DNA from: Streptomyces sp. A1277
GTDB taxonomy: Bacteria > Actinomycetota > Actinomycetes > Streptomycetales > Streptomycetaceae
Direction of reading: 5' to 3'
DNA length: 64,000 nucleotides
Assembly (NCBI RefSeq): GCF_004795015.1
Contig: NZ_SSBI01000033.1
Coordinates: 26,711 to 90,710, forward strand
Shown piece by piece: positions 1-32,600 of this stretch. The position numbers and the translations under genes were made by a program. The notes under the pieces are model-generated. The model saw only the letters and a list, made by a program, of their open reading frames with translations, did no database searches and was not told the origin of the DNA. Numbering within the stretch: position 1 is the stretch's first letter; every line of letters begins with the position of its first letter.

Positions 1-6698
<6,698 letters not shown>

Positions 6699-6699
6699 C

Positions 6700-20586
<13,887 letters not shown>

Positions 20587-20642
20587 GCGAAAGCCGAAGC
20601 TACCGTCTCCCGTGGCGACGCCAACAGGAGACGGTCCGTACG
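20587..20642 (+). promoter_or_regulatory. Leader of PKS-3 with hairpin covering the Shine-Dalgarno site
   Basis: The only gap between genes in the window. A perfect 9-bp inverted repeat pairs 20602-20610 with 20627-20635. A second 4-bp stem (613-616 with 620-623 of the same kilobase) lies inside its loop. The Shine-Dalgarno AGGAG (20626-20630) is largely inside the 3' arm, 12 bases before GTG 20643, which is a long spacer. No U-run follows, so it does not look like an intrinsic terminator, and no promoter is evident. A translation-limiting or processing role is inferred. Confidence 0.55.
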
Positions 20643-23600
20643 GTGAACGAGGACAAGCTTCGCGACTATCTCAAGTGGACGACAGCCGACCTTCACGAGA
20701 CCCGCAAGCGGCTCCGTGAAGTGGAGGACGCGGCCCGGGAACCCATCGCGATCATCGCGATGAACTGCAGGTTCCCGGGCGGTGTCCGCTCGTCCGACGA
20801 CCTGTGGCAGCTCGTCGTGGACGGGGTGGACGCCATGTCCCCCGTGCCACGCGACCGCGGCTGGGACCTGAACCTGCCCGGGGTCGGCCCCGAAACCCAG
20901 GGCGGATTCCTGGAGGGCGTGGGCGACTTCGACGCCGCCCTGTTCGGGATCTCGCCGCGTGAGGCCCTGGCCATGGACCCGCAGCAGCGGTTGCTGCTGG
21001 AGGTCGTGTGGGAGTCGCTGGAGCGTGCGGGCATAGCGCCGATGTCCACGAAGGGCGAGAAGGTCGGCGTCTTCATGGGCGGCTCCCCGTCCCGCTACGA
21101 CATCCTGCTCGGCGCCGACGAGGGCGTCGACGGCTACATCATGACCGGCAGCGCCGGCAGCGTCCTGTCCGGCCGCATCTCGTACGCCCTGGGGCTCGAA
21201 GGCCCGGCGGTGACCGTGGACACGGCCTGCTCGTCGTCGCTGGTCGCTCTGCACCTGGCGGCTCAGTCGCTGCGCGCGGGGGAGTGCGAACTCGCCCTGA
21301 CCGGCAGCGCCGCGATCATGTCGACGCCCGGCGCGTTCGTGGAGTTCGAGCGCCAGGGCGGCCTGGCCGGTGACGGCCGCTGCAAGGCGTTCTCGGACGA
21401 CGCGGACGGCACGGGCTGGGGCGAGGGCGTCGGCGTCCTCGTCCTGGAGCGCCTGTCCGACGCCCGTCGCAACGGCCACCAGGTCCTCGCGGTCGTGCGC
21501 GGCAGCGCCGTGAACCAGGACGGCGCGTCCAACGGCCTCACCGCCCCGAACGGTCCGTCCCAGCAGCGCGTCATCCGCCAGGCCCTGGCGAACGCCCGCC
21601 TGTCGTCGGCCGATGTCGACGCGGTGGAGGCGCACGGCACGGGCACGAAGCTCGGCGACCCGATCGAGGCGCAGGCCCTGCTTGCCACGTACGGCCAGGA
21701 CCGTCCGGCGGACCAGCCGCTGTGGCTGGGTTCGGTGAAGTCGAACATCGGTCACACGCAGGCCGCCGCCGGTGTCGCGGGCGTCATGAAGATGGTCCTC
21801 GCGATGCGGCACGGGCTGCTGCCGAAGACCCTGTACGCGCAGACCCCGTCCTCGCACGTGGACTGGTCGGAGGGCGCGGTCGAACTGCTGGACCGGGCGC
21901 GGTACTGGGCGCCCGGTGACCGGCCGAGGCGGGCCGGTGTGTCCGCCTTCGGCGTCAGCGGGACGAACGCCCACGTGATCCTTGAGGAGGCTCCGGCCGT
22001 CGAGGAGGCTCCGGTCGTCGAGGAGGCGCCGGACGCCGAACAGGAGCCGGTGGCTCCGGCGCTCGCGTTGCCGGTGGTGCCCTGGCTGGTGTCGGCCAAG
22101 ACGGCGGCCGGTGTCGCGGAACAGGTGCGGCGGCTGACTTCCGGCGTTGAGGGCCGGGACGCGGCCGACATCGGCCTGTCGCTGGCGACCACCCGGACTG
22201 CGCTGGAGCACCGCGCCGTCGTCCTGGGCACGGACACCGAGGAGCTGCGCGCGCGCCTGGGCGAGCAGCCTGCGCCGGTGGAGGCCCGGGGCGGCCGGAC
22301 CGGTTTCGTGTTCTCGGGCCAGGGCGGTCAGCGCGTCGGCATGGGCCGGGAGCTGGCCGAGGCGTTCCCGGTGTTCGCGGCGGCGCTGGACGAGGTGTGC
22401 GGCCACTTCGACGGCCTGCGTGAGGTGATGTTCACCGATGCGGAGGCGTTGCAGAGCACCGGTTGGGCGCAGCCGGCGTTGTTCGCGGTTGAGGTGGCCC
22501 TCTTCCGACTGGTGGAGTCGTGGGGGGTGCGCCCGGACTACCTGGTCGGCCACTCGGTGGGCGAACTGGCCGCCGCGCATGTGGCGGGGGTCTTCCCCCT
22601 GGCCGACGCGTGCCGGCTGGTGGCTGCGCGAGCAGGTTTGATGCAGGCGCTGCCTGCCGGCGGTGCGATGTGGGCCGTACGGGCCACGCCGGACGAGGTC
22701 ACTCCGCTGCTGGTGGAGGGCGTCTCGGTGGCGGCGGTGAACGCCCCCTGCCAGGTCGTCGTCTCCGGTACGCGCGAGGCCGTCGAAGCGGTGGCCTCGG
22801 GCTTCGAAGGCCGCCAGGGCCGCTGGCTGGACGTCAGCCACGCCTTCCACTCATCCCTGATGGACCCGATGCTGGCCGAATTCGCCACGGCCGCGGGCAC
22901 GTTGACGTACGGCACTCCGGACATCCCGATCGTGTCGACGCTGACGGGCGAGCTGCGCGAGGAGCTCACCGCCTCGTACTGGGTGGACCAGGTGCGCGGC
23001 ACGGTCCGCTTCGCCGACGCCGTGGCCCGGCTGAAGGCGCTGGGCGTCACGCGGCTGGTGGAGCTCGGACCGGATGCCTCCCTGGTCGGGGCCGTGGGCG
23101 AGGCGAGCGACGACGCGGTGTTCGCCGTATCGATGCTGCGCCGCGACCGGCCCGAAGGACCTACGGCCGTGACCGCGCTGACCCGCTTCTGGGCGGAGGG
23201 CGGCTCTGTGGACTGGGCGGCGTTCTTCGCGCCGACCGGTGCCCAGATCGTTGATCTGCCGACCTACGCCTTCCAGCACCAGCGTTTCTGGCCGGGTGTG
23301 CAGCGGGAGCCGGTGGTGGCTTCGGCGGCTGACGCGGTCTTCTGGGACGCGGTGGAACGCGGCGACGACGAGCTGTTCGCGTCGGAGTTCGGTGTCGATG
23401 TGGGAGCGCCACTGCGGGAGACGCTGCCGGCGTTCTCGGCGTGGCAGCGCCGCCGCCGTGAGCGTGAAGCAACCGACAGGCTGCGTTACGAGGTGTCCTG
23501 GGCACCGTTGCAGTCCGCTGCGGTCGATGTGTCGGGTGGCGGCTGGCTGCTGGTCGAATCGGCGGGTGTGGAGGATGCGTGGGCGGATGCGCTTGCGGAG

Positions 23601-26600
23601 GGGCTGGCGGAGCGCGGCGGGCAGGCCACCCGGTTGCGGCTTGGGTCCGGCGATCTGGAGCGGTCGGCGCTGGCGGCTCGGCTTTCGGAGTTTGCTGGTC
23701 ACGCGTGTGTGGTGTCGTTCCTGGGTCAGGACGAGTCGGGGTCGGGCGGTGTTGCCGCGTCGGCTGTTTTGGTGCAGGCGTTGGGTGATGCGGGGGTCGT
23801 CTGCCCGGTGTGGTGGGTGACCTCGGGGGCGGTGTCGTCGGGGCCCGGGGATGCGGTCTCGCATCCGGTGCGGGCCGGCGTGTGGGGTCTGGGCCGGGTG
23901 GTGGCGTTGGAGGAGCCGGGGCGTTGGGGCGGTCTGGTCGATGTCCCGGAAGAGGTGTCTCAGGGCGCTGTTGGCCGGCTGGTGGAGGTGTTGGCCGGTG
24001 GTTACGGGGATGAGGACGAGGTCGCGGTGCGGGGTGGGGCGGTCCTGGGCCGCCGCCTGGCGCCCGCGTCCGCGTGGTCCGGGGATGCGGTCTGGTCGCC
24101 GTCGGGGACGGTGTTGGTGTCGGGTGGTACGGGTGTGTTGGGTGCTCGGGTGGCGCGTTGGGTGGTGGAGCGGGGCGCGGAGCGTGTCGTCCTGATCAGC
24201 AGGCGTGGTCTGGAGGCGGAGGGCGCGCCGGAGCTGCGGGATGGTCTGCGTGAGCTGGGTGCCGAGGTTGATGTGGTGGCCTGTGATGTGGCCGTGCGTG
24301 GGGAGGTGGAGGCGCTCTTCGAGCGGTTCGACGTCTCGGCGGTGGTGCACACGGCCGGTGTCCTGGACGACGGTGTGGTGGATGGTCTGACCCCTGACCG
24401 GGTGGCCGGTGTCTGGAACGCGAAGGCAGCGGGTGCGTGGAATCTTCACCACGCGTCGCTCGGGCGCGAGTTGGACGCGTTCGTGTTGTTCTCGTCGGCT
24501 GCTGGTGTGTGGGGTGGTGCGGGGCAGGGTGCGTACGCGGCGGCGAATGCGGCTCTGGACGGACTGGTGGAGTTCCGGCGTGCCCAGGGCCTGACCGGTT
24601 CCTCGATCGGGTGGGGCCCCTGGGCGGAGGGCGGGATGGCGGATGACGCCACCGTTCTGGCCCGGATGGGCCGGGGCGGCGTACGTCCGCTCGACCCCGA
24701 CACCGCACTCAACGTCCTGGGCTCCGCATCGGGTTGTGTGGCGGTCGCGGATGTGGACTGGGAGCGATTCGTCCCCGGGATGACCGCGCTGCGGGCGAAT
24801 CGCCTGTGGGATGAGGTCGCACCGCGCAGCACCACCACGACCGAGCCGCGCACGGCCGCCGGGGAGCTGAAGGAGCGGTTCGCCGGCCTCGCACCCGCAG
24901 CCCGCCGGGCGAAGTTCATGGAGTCCGTACGGGGCCTGGCCGCAACGGTGCTGGGGTTCGAGGAACCGACAGCCATCGGGGTGTCCACGGCCTTCCGTGA
25001 CCTCGGCCTCGATTCGCTGATGGCGGTGGAACTCCGCAACGCCCTGACCACGGCCTCGGGTCTGAAACTGCCTTCGACGCTGGTCTTCGACTTCCCGTCC
25101 GTCGAGGCGCTGACCGACGAACTGCTGTCCCGGCTCTTCGGCGCGGACGAGGAGCCGGCGGCACCGGGCGTGGTGCCCGTGCGCCAGGCCGTGAGTGATG
25201 ACCCGGTGGTCGTGGTGGGCATGGGCTGCCGCCTCCCCGGTGGCGCGGATTCCCCGGAGGGGCTGTGGCGGCTGCTCGCCGAGGGCACCGATGCCCTGGG
25301 CGCCTTCCCCGCCGACCGTGGCTGGGAGCAGATCGGCCTCGCAGGCGGCGACTACGCCCAGGTGGGCGGATTCCTTGAGGGTGCGGCGGACTTCGACCCG
25401 GGCCTGTTCGGTATCTCGCCGCGTGAGGCCCTGGCCATGGACCCGCAGCAGCGGTTGCTGCTGGAGGTCGTGTGGGAGTCGCTGGAGCAGTCGGGCGTGG
25501 CGCCTTCGTCGCTGCGCGGCCTGCCGGTGGGCGTCTTCGCGGGGACGAACGGCCAGGACTACCCGGCGCTGCTGGCCCTGGCCGGTGAGTCGGGAGACGG
25601 CTACGGCGGTACGGGCAGCTCGGGCAGCGTGTTGTCGGGCCGGGTCTCGTACGCGCTGGGGCTTGAGGGCCCGGCTGTCACGATCGATACGGCGTGCTCG
25701 TCTTCGCTCGTCGCTATGCACCTTGCCGCGCAGGCGTTGCGGTCGGGTGAGTGCGATCTCGCGTTGGCCGGTGGTGTGACGATCATGTCCACGCCCGGGG
25801 CCTTCATCGAGTTCGAGCGGCAGGGGGGTCTGGCCGGGGACGGCCGGTGCAAGGCGTTCTCCGATGACGCGGATGGCACCGGCTGGGGCGAGGGCGTGGG
25901 CGTCCTGGTTCTGGAGCGGCTGTCCGACGCCCGTCGCAACGGCCACCAGATCCTGGCGGTCGTGCGCGGCAGCGCGGTCAATCAGGACGGTGCGTCGAAC
26001 GGTCTGACCGCGCCGAATGGTCCCTCGCAGCAGCGGGTCATTCGTCAGGCGCTGGCCACCGCCGGTCTGACGGCCGCCGAGGTGGACGCGGTGGAGGCGC
26101 ACGGTACGGGTACGAAGCTGGGCGACCCGATCGAGGCGCAGGCGCTCCTTGCGACCTATGGCCAGGACCGTCCGGCCGATCAGCCGCTGTGGCTGGGGTC
26201 GATCAAGTCGAACATCGGTCACACGCAGGCCGCCGCCGGTGTCGCGGGTGTCATGAAGATGATCCTGGCGATGCGCCACGAGATCCTGCCGCAGTCCTTG
26301 CACGTCGGTACCCCGTCCTCGCATGTGGACTGGTCGGAGGGTGCGGTTGAGCTGCTGGACCGGGCGCGGGACTGGGCGGCTGGTGACCGGCCGAGGCGGG
26401 CGGGTGTGTCCGCGTTCGGGGTCAGTGGGACGAACGCCCACGTGATCATCGAGGAGCCGCCGGCCCTCACGCAGTCGGTGGCGGTTTCGGATGTTGTGCT
26501 GCCGGTGGTGCCGTGGCTGGTGTCCGCGAAGACGGCGGCCGGTGTCGCGGAACAGGCGCGGCGACTCGCTACCGGCGTCGAGGGTCTGGACGCGATTGAC

Positions 26601-29600
26601 GTCGGCCTGTCGCTGGCGACCACCCGGGCCGCGCTGGAGCACCGCGCGGTCGTCCTGGGCGCGGACAGCGAGGAGCTGCGTATGCGACTCAGCGAGCAGC
26701 TGGTACCGGTCGTGGCTCGGGACGGTCTGACCGGGTTCGTGTTCTCGGGCCAAGGCGGCCAGCGCCTGGGCATGGGCCGGGAGCTGGCGGAAGCGTTCCC
26801 GGTGTTCGCGACAGCCCTGGACGAGGTGTGCGGGCACTTCGACGGGCTGCGCGAGGTCATGTTCACCGACGCCGAGTCCCTGAAGAACACCGGATGGGCG
26901 CAGCCCGCGCTCTTCGCGGTCGAGGTGGCGTTGTTCCGGTTGGTGGAGTCGTGGGGCGTCCACCCGGACTACCTCGTCGGCCACTCGGTCGGTGAACTGG
27001 CCGCCGCGCACGTCGCCGGGGCGCTGTCCCTCGCGGATGCCTGCCGTCTGGTCGCCGCCCGCGCGAAGCTGATGCAGGCACTGCCGACCGGCGGCGCCAT
27101 GTGGGCCGTACGCGCCACCCCCGACGAGGTCACTCCGCTGCTGGTGGACGGCGTGTCGGTGGCAGCGGTCAACGCCCCCGGCCAGGTCGTCGTCTCCGGT
27201 ACGCGTGAGGCCGTCGAAGCGGTCGCCTTGGACTTTGAAGGCCGCCAGGCACGTTGGCTGGAGGTCAGCCACGCGTTCCACTCGGCGCTCATGGACCCGA
27301 TGCTGTCCGAGTTCAGCGCCGCAGCAGCCGCGTTGTCGTACGACACCCCCCGCATCCCCATCGTCTCCACCCTCACCGCCGAGCCGGTCACCGAGTTCAC
27401 CGCGTCCTACTGGGCCGACCAGGTCCGTGGCACGGTCCGCTTCGCCGACGCGGTCACCCAGCTCAAGGCCCTCGGCGTCACCCGCTTCCTCGAACTCGGC
27501 CCGGACGCAAGCCTCGTGGGCGCGATCGGCGAGACCGACGAGGATGCGTTCGCCGTAGCCGCCCTGAACCGCAAGCAGCCCGAACCCACCACCGCCATCA
27601 CGACCCTTGCCCGCCTCTGGGCGGACGGCGCCGACGTCGACTGGGCGGCCTTCTACGCCCCGACCGGCGCCCGCACCACCAGCCTGCCCACGTACGCCTT
27701 CCAGCACCAGCGCTACTGGCCGCGGGCTCAGCTCCGGCCGGCCGAGCCCGCCGGAGGCGGTGCGGATGCCGCGTTCTGGGAGATCGTCGAGGGCGGCGAC
27801 CCGGAGGCGTTCACGCGGTCGCTCGGCCTCGCACCCGATGCCGACCCCGGCCGCGTCCTGGAAGCCCTGAGCGCGTGGCAGCGCCGCCGGAGCGAGGGCG
27901 CGGGCGTGGACCGGCTCGGCTACCGGATCGACTGGACGCCCACCGGACCGGCCAACAGCACGGCGGCCTCCGGGAACTGGCTGATCGTGGAGCCGGACGC
28001 GGCGGAGGCCGGCGCCCCCTGGGCGGGTGCCGTCGCCGAGGAGCTGGCGGCGCGCGGTGCCCGGGTCACCCGGCTGCGGCTGGACGCCGGGGACCTGGAC
28101 CGGGCGGCCCTGGCCGCACGCCTCGCGGAGTTCGCCGGGTCGGCCGAGTCCGCCGTCCGGACGCGCCTGGTGTCGTTCCTGGGACAGGACGAGCGGGAGC
28201 ACCCGGGGCGTCCCGGTCTCACGTTCGGTCTGACGGCCACGACCACGCTGGTGCAGGCCCTGGCCGATGCCGACGTGGACGCCCTGGTGTGGTCCGTGAC
28301 CTCGGGCGCGGTGTCCGTGGGCGCGGGCGATGAGCTCGCGCACCCCGCACGGGCCGCCGTCTGGGGCCTGGGCCGGGTCGTCGCCCTGGAGGAGCCGGAG
28401 CGCTGGGGCGGTCTGGTCGACGTGCCGGAGCGGCCGGCGGGCAGTGCCGTCGCCCGGCTGGTGGAGGTACTGGCCGGTGGCGCCGATGGCGAGGACCAGC
28501 TGGCCGTGCGCGGCGGGGCCGTGCTCGGGCGGCGGCTCGTCCCCGCGTCGCTGTCGCCGGAGAGCACGGACGCCGGATGGACGCCCTCGGGCACGGTCCT
28601 GATCACCGGCGGCACCGGCGCACTGGGCGGCAGGCTGGCCCGCTGGGCGGTGGACCGGGGCGCACGGCACCTCGCGCTCGTCAGCCGCCGGGGCGAGGAA
28701 GCCCCGGGCGCCGCCGAACTGCGTGCGGAGCTGGAAGCGCGCGGGGTGACCGTCACCTTCGCCGGCTGCGACCTCGCCGACCGTACGTCCCTCGCGTCGG
28801 CCCTCGACCGGATCGAGGCCGCAGGGCCCGCGATCCGGTCCGTCTTCCACGCGGCGGGCCTGACCGAGGGCGTCGCTCTCGGCGAGACCGACGCCGACTC
28901 GCTCGCCGCGATGCTGGGCGCGAAGGCGGCCGGGGCGGCGAACCTCGACGCCCTGCTCGGTGACCGCGACCTCGACGCGTTCGTGCTCTACTCCTCCATC
29001 GCCGCCACCTGGGGCAGCGGCGGCCAGAGCGGATACGCGGCCGCCAACGCCTACCTCGACGCCCTCGCGACCCGGCGGCGCGGTCAGGGAAGGGCCGCCA
29101 CCTCCGTCGCCTGGGGCCCGTGGGACGGCGGTGGCATGGCCGCCGCCGAGGGTGCTCAGGACGATCTGCGCAGGCGCGGACTTCCGGCCCTGTCGCCTGA
29201 CGACGCGATGGCCGCGCTGGAGTCGGCGCTGTCCGCGGGCGAGCCCGCCGTGTCGGTCGTGGACGTCGACTGGGACCGCTTCCTGCCGACCTTCACCCTG
29301 CGCCGCCCGAGCGCGCTGTTCGCCGCGTTCGACACGGCCCGCACCGCCGACCACGGCAACGGCCGTGCCACCGATGACGGGAACGACACCGCCGCCCGCC
29401 TGCGCGAGCAGCTGCGCGACCTCGACGGCCGGGAGCGGCGCCGCCACGTCCTGGCGCTCGTGCGCGGCGAGGCCGCTGCGGTCCTCGGCCACGCGAGCGC
29501 GGCGGCGATCGAACCGGAGCACGCCTTCCGCGAGCTCGGCTTCGACTCGCTGACCGCCGTCGAGTTCCGTGACCGGCTGCGCGTGGCGACCGGCCTCTCG

Positions 29601-32600
29601 CTGTCCGCCACGTTGGTCTTCGACCACCCCACCTCGGCGGTACTCGCCGACTTCCTGGTCGACCGGCTGCTGGGGACCGAACAGCGGCCCGAACAGGTCG
29701 AAGCCGCCCACGCGGTCCTGGACGAGCCGGTCGCGATCGTCTCCATGGGCTGCCGCTTCCCCGGCGGCGCCACGGACCCGCAGAGCCTGTGGCAGCTGAT
29801 CTCCGGGGCGGCCGACGCCATCACCCCGTTCCCCACCGACCGGGGCTGGGACCTGGAAGCGCTCGACGCCGCCGGTTCCGCCTTCACCCGTGAAGGCGGC
29901 TTCCTCTCCGGTGCCGCCGACTTCGACGCCGCCTTCTTCGGTATCTCGCCGCGCGAGGCCCTGGCCATGGACCCGCAGCAGCGGCTGCTCCTCGAAGTCG
30001 CCTGGGAGTCCCTGGAACGCGCGGGCATCGCCCCGCTGTCCCTGAAGGGCGACAAAGTCGGCGTCTTCGTCGGAGCCGGCAGCTCCGGCTACCTCAGCCA
30101 GGTGAACGACGTGCCCGACGGAGTCGGCGGCCACCTGATCACCGGCAACTCGGGCAGCGTCCTGTCCGGCCGGATCTCGTACGCGCTGGGCCTGGAGGGC
30201 CCGGCCGTCACCGTCGACACGGCCTGCTCGTCCTCGCTCGTCGCCCTGCACCTCGCCGTGCAGGCGCTCCGTTCGGGGGAGTGCTCGCTCGCGCTCGCCG
30301 GCGGTGCCACGGTCATCGCGGGCCCCGACGCGTTCATCGACTTCGCCCACCAGGGCGGCCTGGCCACCGACGGCCGCTGCAAGGCGTTCTCCGACGACGC
30401 CGACGGCACCGGCTGGAGCGAGGGTGTCGGCCTGCTCCTGGTGGAGCGGCTGTCGGACGCGCAGCGCAACGGCCACCAGGTGCTGGCGGTCGTGCGCGGC
30501 ACAGCGGTCAACCAGGACGGTGCGTCGAACGGCCTCACCGCCCCGAACGGTCCCTCGCAGCAGCGGGTCATCCGCCAGGCGCTGGCCAACTCCGGCCTGA
30601 CCGGCGCGGACGTGGACGCGGTCGAGGCGCACGGCACGGGCACCTCGCTCGGTGACCCGATCGAGGCGCAGGCGCTGCTTGCCACGTACGGCCAGGACCG
30701 GCCCGCCGACCGGCCGCTGTGGCTGGGGTCGGTCAAGTCGAACATCGGGCACACGCAGGCCGCCGCCGGTGTCGCGGGCATCATGAAGATGGTCCTCGCG
30801 CTGCACCACGCCGAGCTGCCCAGGACCCTCTACGCGGACACCCCGTCCTCGCACGTGGACTGGACGGCGGGCGCGGTGGAGCTGCTGGCGGAAGCCCGGC
30901 AGTGGCCGCGTGGCGAGCGCCCGCGCCGCGCGGGTGTGTCGGCGTTCGGCGTCAGCGGCACCAACGCCCATGTGATCGTCGAGGAGGCGCCCGCCCGGGA
31001 GCCGGAGCCGGAGGCGGCTTCGGACACCACTCTGCCGGTGGTGCCGTGGGCCGTGTCGGCGCGCTCCGCGGAGGGCCTGGCCGCACAGGCCGGCCGACTG
31101 GCGGACGCGGTGGCGGGTCTGGACGCGGCCGACATCGGCCTGTCCCTCCTCACCACCCGGTCGCCTCTGGAACACCGGGCGGTCGTCCTCGGCGGCGACG
31201 CCGGCGAACTGCGTACGCGCCTCGATGCGCTGGCAGCCGGTGAGCCGACGCCCGGCCAGGTGTCGGGCATCTCCCGCGACGGCCTGACCGGCTTCGTGTT
31301 CTCGGGCCAGGGCGGCCAGCGCGTCGGCATGGGCCGGGAGCTGGCGGAGGCGTTCCCGGTGTTCGCCACCGCCCTGGACGAGGTGTGTGAGTACTTCGAC
31401 GGCCTGCGTGAGGTGATGTTCACCGATGCGGAGGCGCTGAAGAACACAGGCTGGGCGCAGCCCGCGCTCTTCGCGGTTGAGGTGGCGTTGTTCCGGCTGG
31501 TGGAGTCGTGGGGGGTGCGCCCGGACTACCTGGTCGGGCATTCGGTGGGTGAGCTGGCCGCCGCGCATGTGGCCGGGGTGTTCTCGCTGGCGGATGCGTG
31601 CCGACTGGTGGCCGCACGCGCCGGGCTGATGCAGGCACTGCCCGCCGGTGGCGCGATGTGGGCGGTACGGGCCACGCTGGACGAGGTCACTCCGCTGCTC
31701 GTGGAGGGCGTCTCAGTGGCGGCGGTCAACGCCCCCGGCCAGGTCGTCCTGTCGGGTGCCCGTGAAGCGGTCGAGGCGGTGGCGAACCGTCTGCCCGATC
31801 GCCAGGGCCGCCGGCTGGAGGTCAGCCACGCCTTCCACTCGGTGCTGATGGACCCGATGCTGCCCGAATTCGCGCTCGCCGCAAGCGGGTTGACGTACGA
31901 CAGCCCCCGTATCCCCATCGTCTCCACCCTCACTGCCGAGCCGGTCACCGAGTTCACCGCGTCGTACTGGGTGGACCAGGTACGCGGCACGGTCCGCTTC
32001 GCCGACGCGGTTACCCACCTGAAGTCCCTCGGTGTCACCCGGTTCCTGGAGCTGGGCCCGGACGCCACGCTGATCGGTGCGGTCGATGAGACGTACGACG
32101 GCGACGCCCTCGCCGTGGCGGCCCTGAACCGCAAGCAGCCCGAGCCCGCCACCGCGGTCACGGCGCTCGCCCGCCTCTGGGCGGACGGGGCGGATGTCGA
32201 CTGGGGGGCGTTCTACGCGCCGACCGGCGCCCGTACCGTCGCTCTGCCCACGTACGCCTTCCAGCACCGGCGCTACTGGCTGGACGGCGGCTCCGGTGTC
32301 GTGGACGCCGGAGCCCTGGGGGCCGAGCCGCTCAAGCACCCGCTGCTGAGCGCGGCGGTGGAGCTCTCCGACGGTGACGGGCACGTGTTCACCGGCCGGA
32401 TATCCGCCCGCACCCACCCGTGGATCGCCGAGCACCAGGTCGCGGGGGAGGCGGTCTTCCCCGGCACCGGTTATGTGGAACTCGCCGTCCGTGCCGGTGA
32501 CCACCTGGCCTGCGACCGGATCGACGAACTCGTCCTCGAAGCCCCGCTGGTCCTGCCGGAACGGCAGGCGGTCCAGCTGCAGGTCGTGGTCGACACCGCC

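Larger units (their letters stand above)
20739..25140 (+). other. PKS-3 module 1: KS-AT(malonyl)-KR(B)-ACP
   Basis: KS Cys is at 21228-21230. AT 22305-23140 has GHSVG (22548-22562) and HAFH (22839-22850). The KR has LDD (24363-24371) and Tyr 24534-24536; a Trp also sits at the A-type position, but LDD is the stronger B-type marker. The ACP motif is GLDSL (Ser 25014-25016). The KS-AT linker holds a three-copy EEAPxx repeat. The KR half is nearly identical to both KRs of PKS-4. Confidence 0.93.

Noticed and set aside
20602..20635. Inverted repeat as an intrinsic transcription terminator
   Set aside because: No run of T follows the 3' arm, the stem overlaps the ribosome site, and PKS-3 must be expressed with its partners.
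24528..24540. Trp at the A-type position in the PKS-3 module 1 and PKS-4 KRs as evidence for A-type stereochemistry
   Set aside because: These KRs also carry a clear LDD motif, which is the stronger B-type marker; kept as B-type with some doubt.
22851..31568. Very long antisense open frame of 2,905 codons on the minus strand, and many similar ones across the window
   Set aside because: It lies opposite PKS-3. Its composition is the reverse reading of GC-rich coding sequence with C/G wobble bases, it has no recognisable domain, and the + strand domains are complete and conserved.
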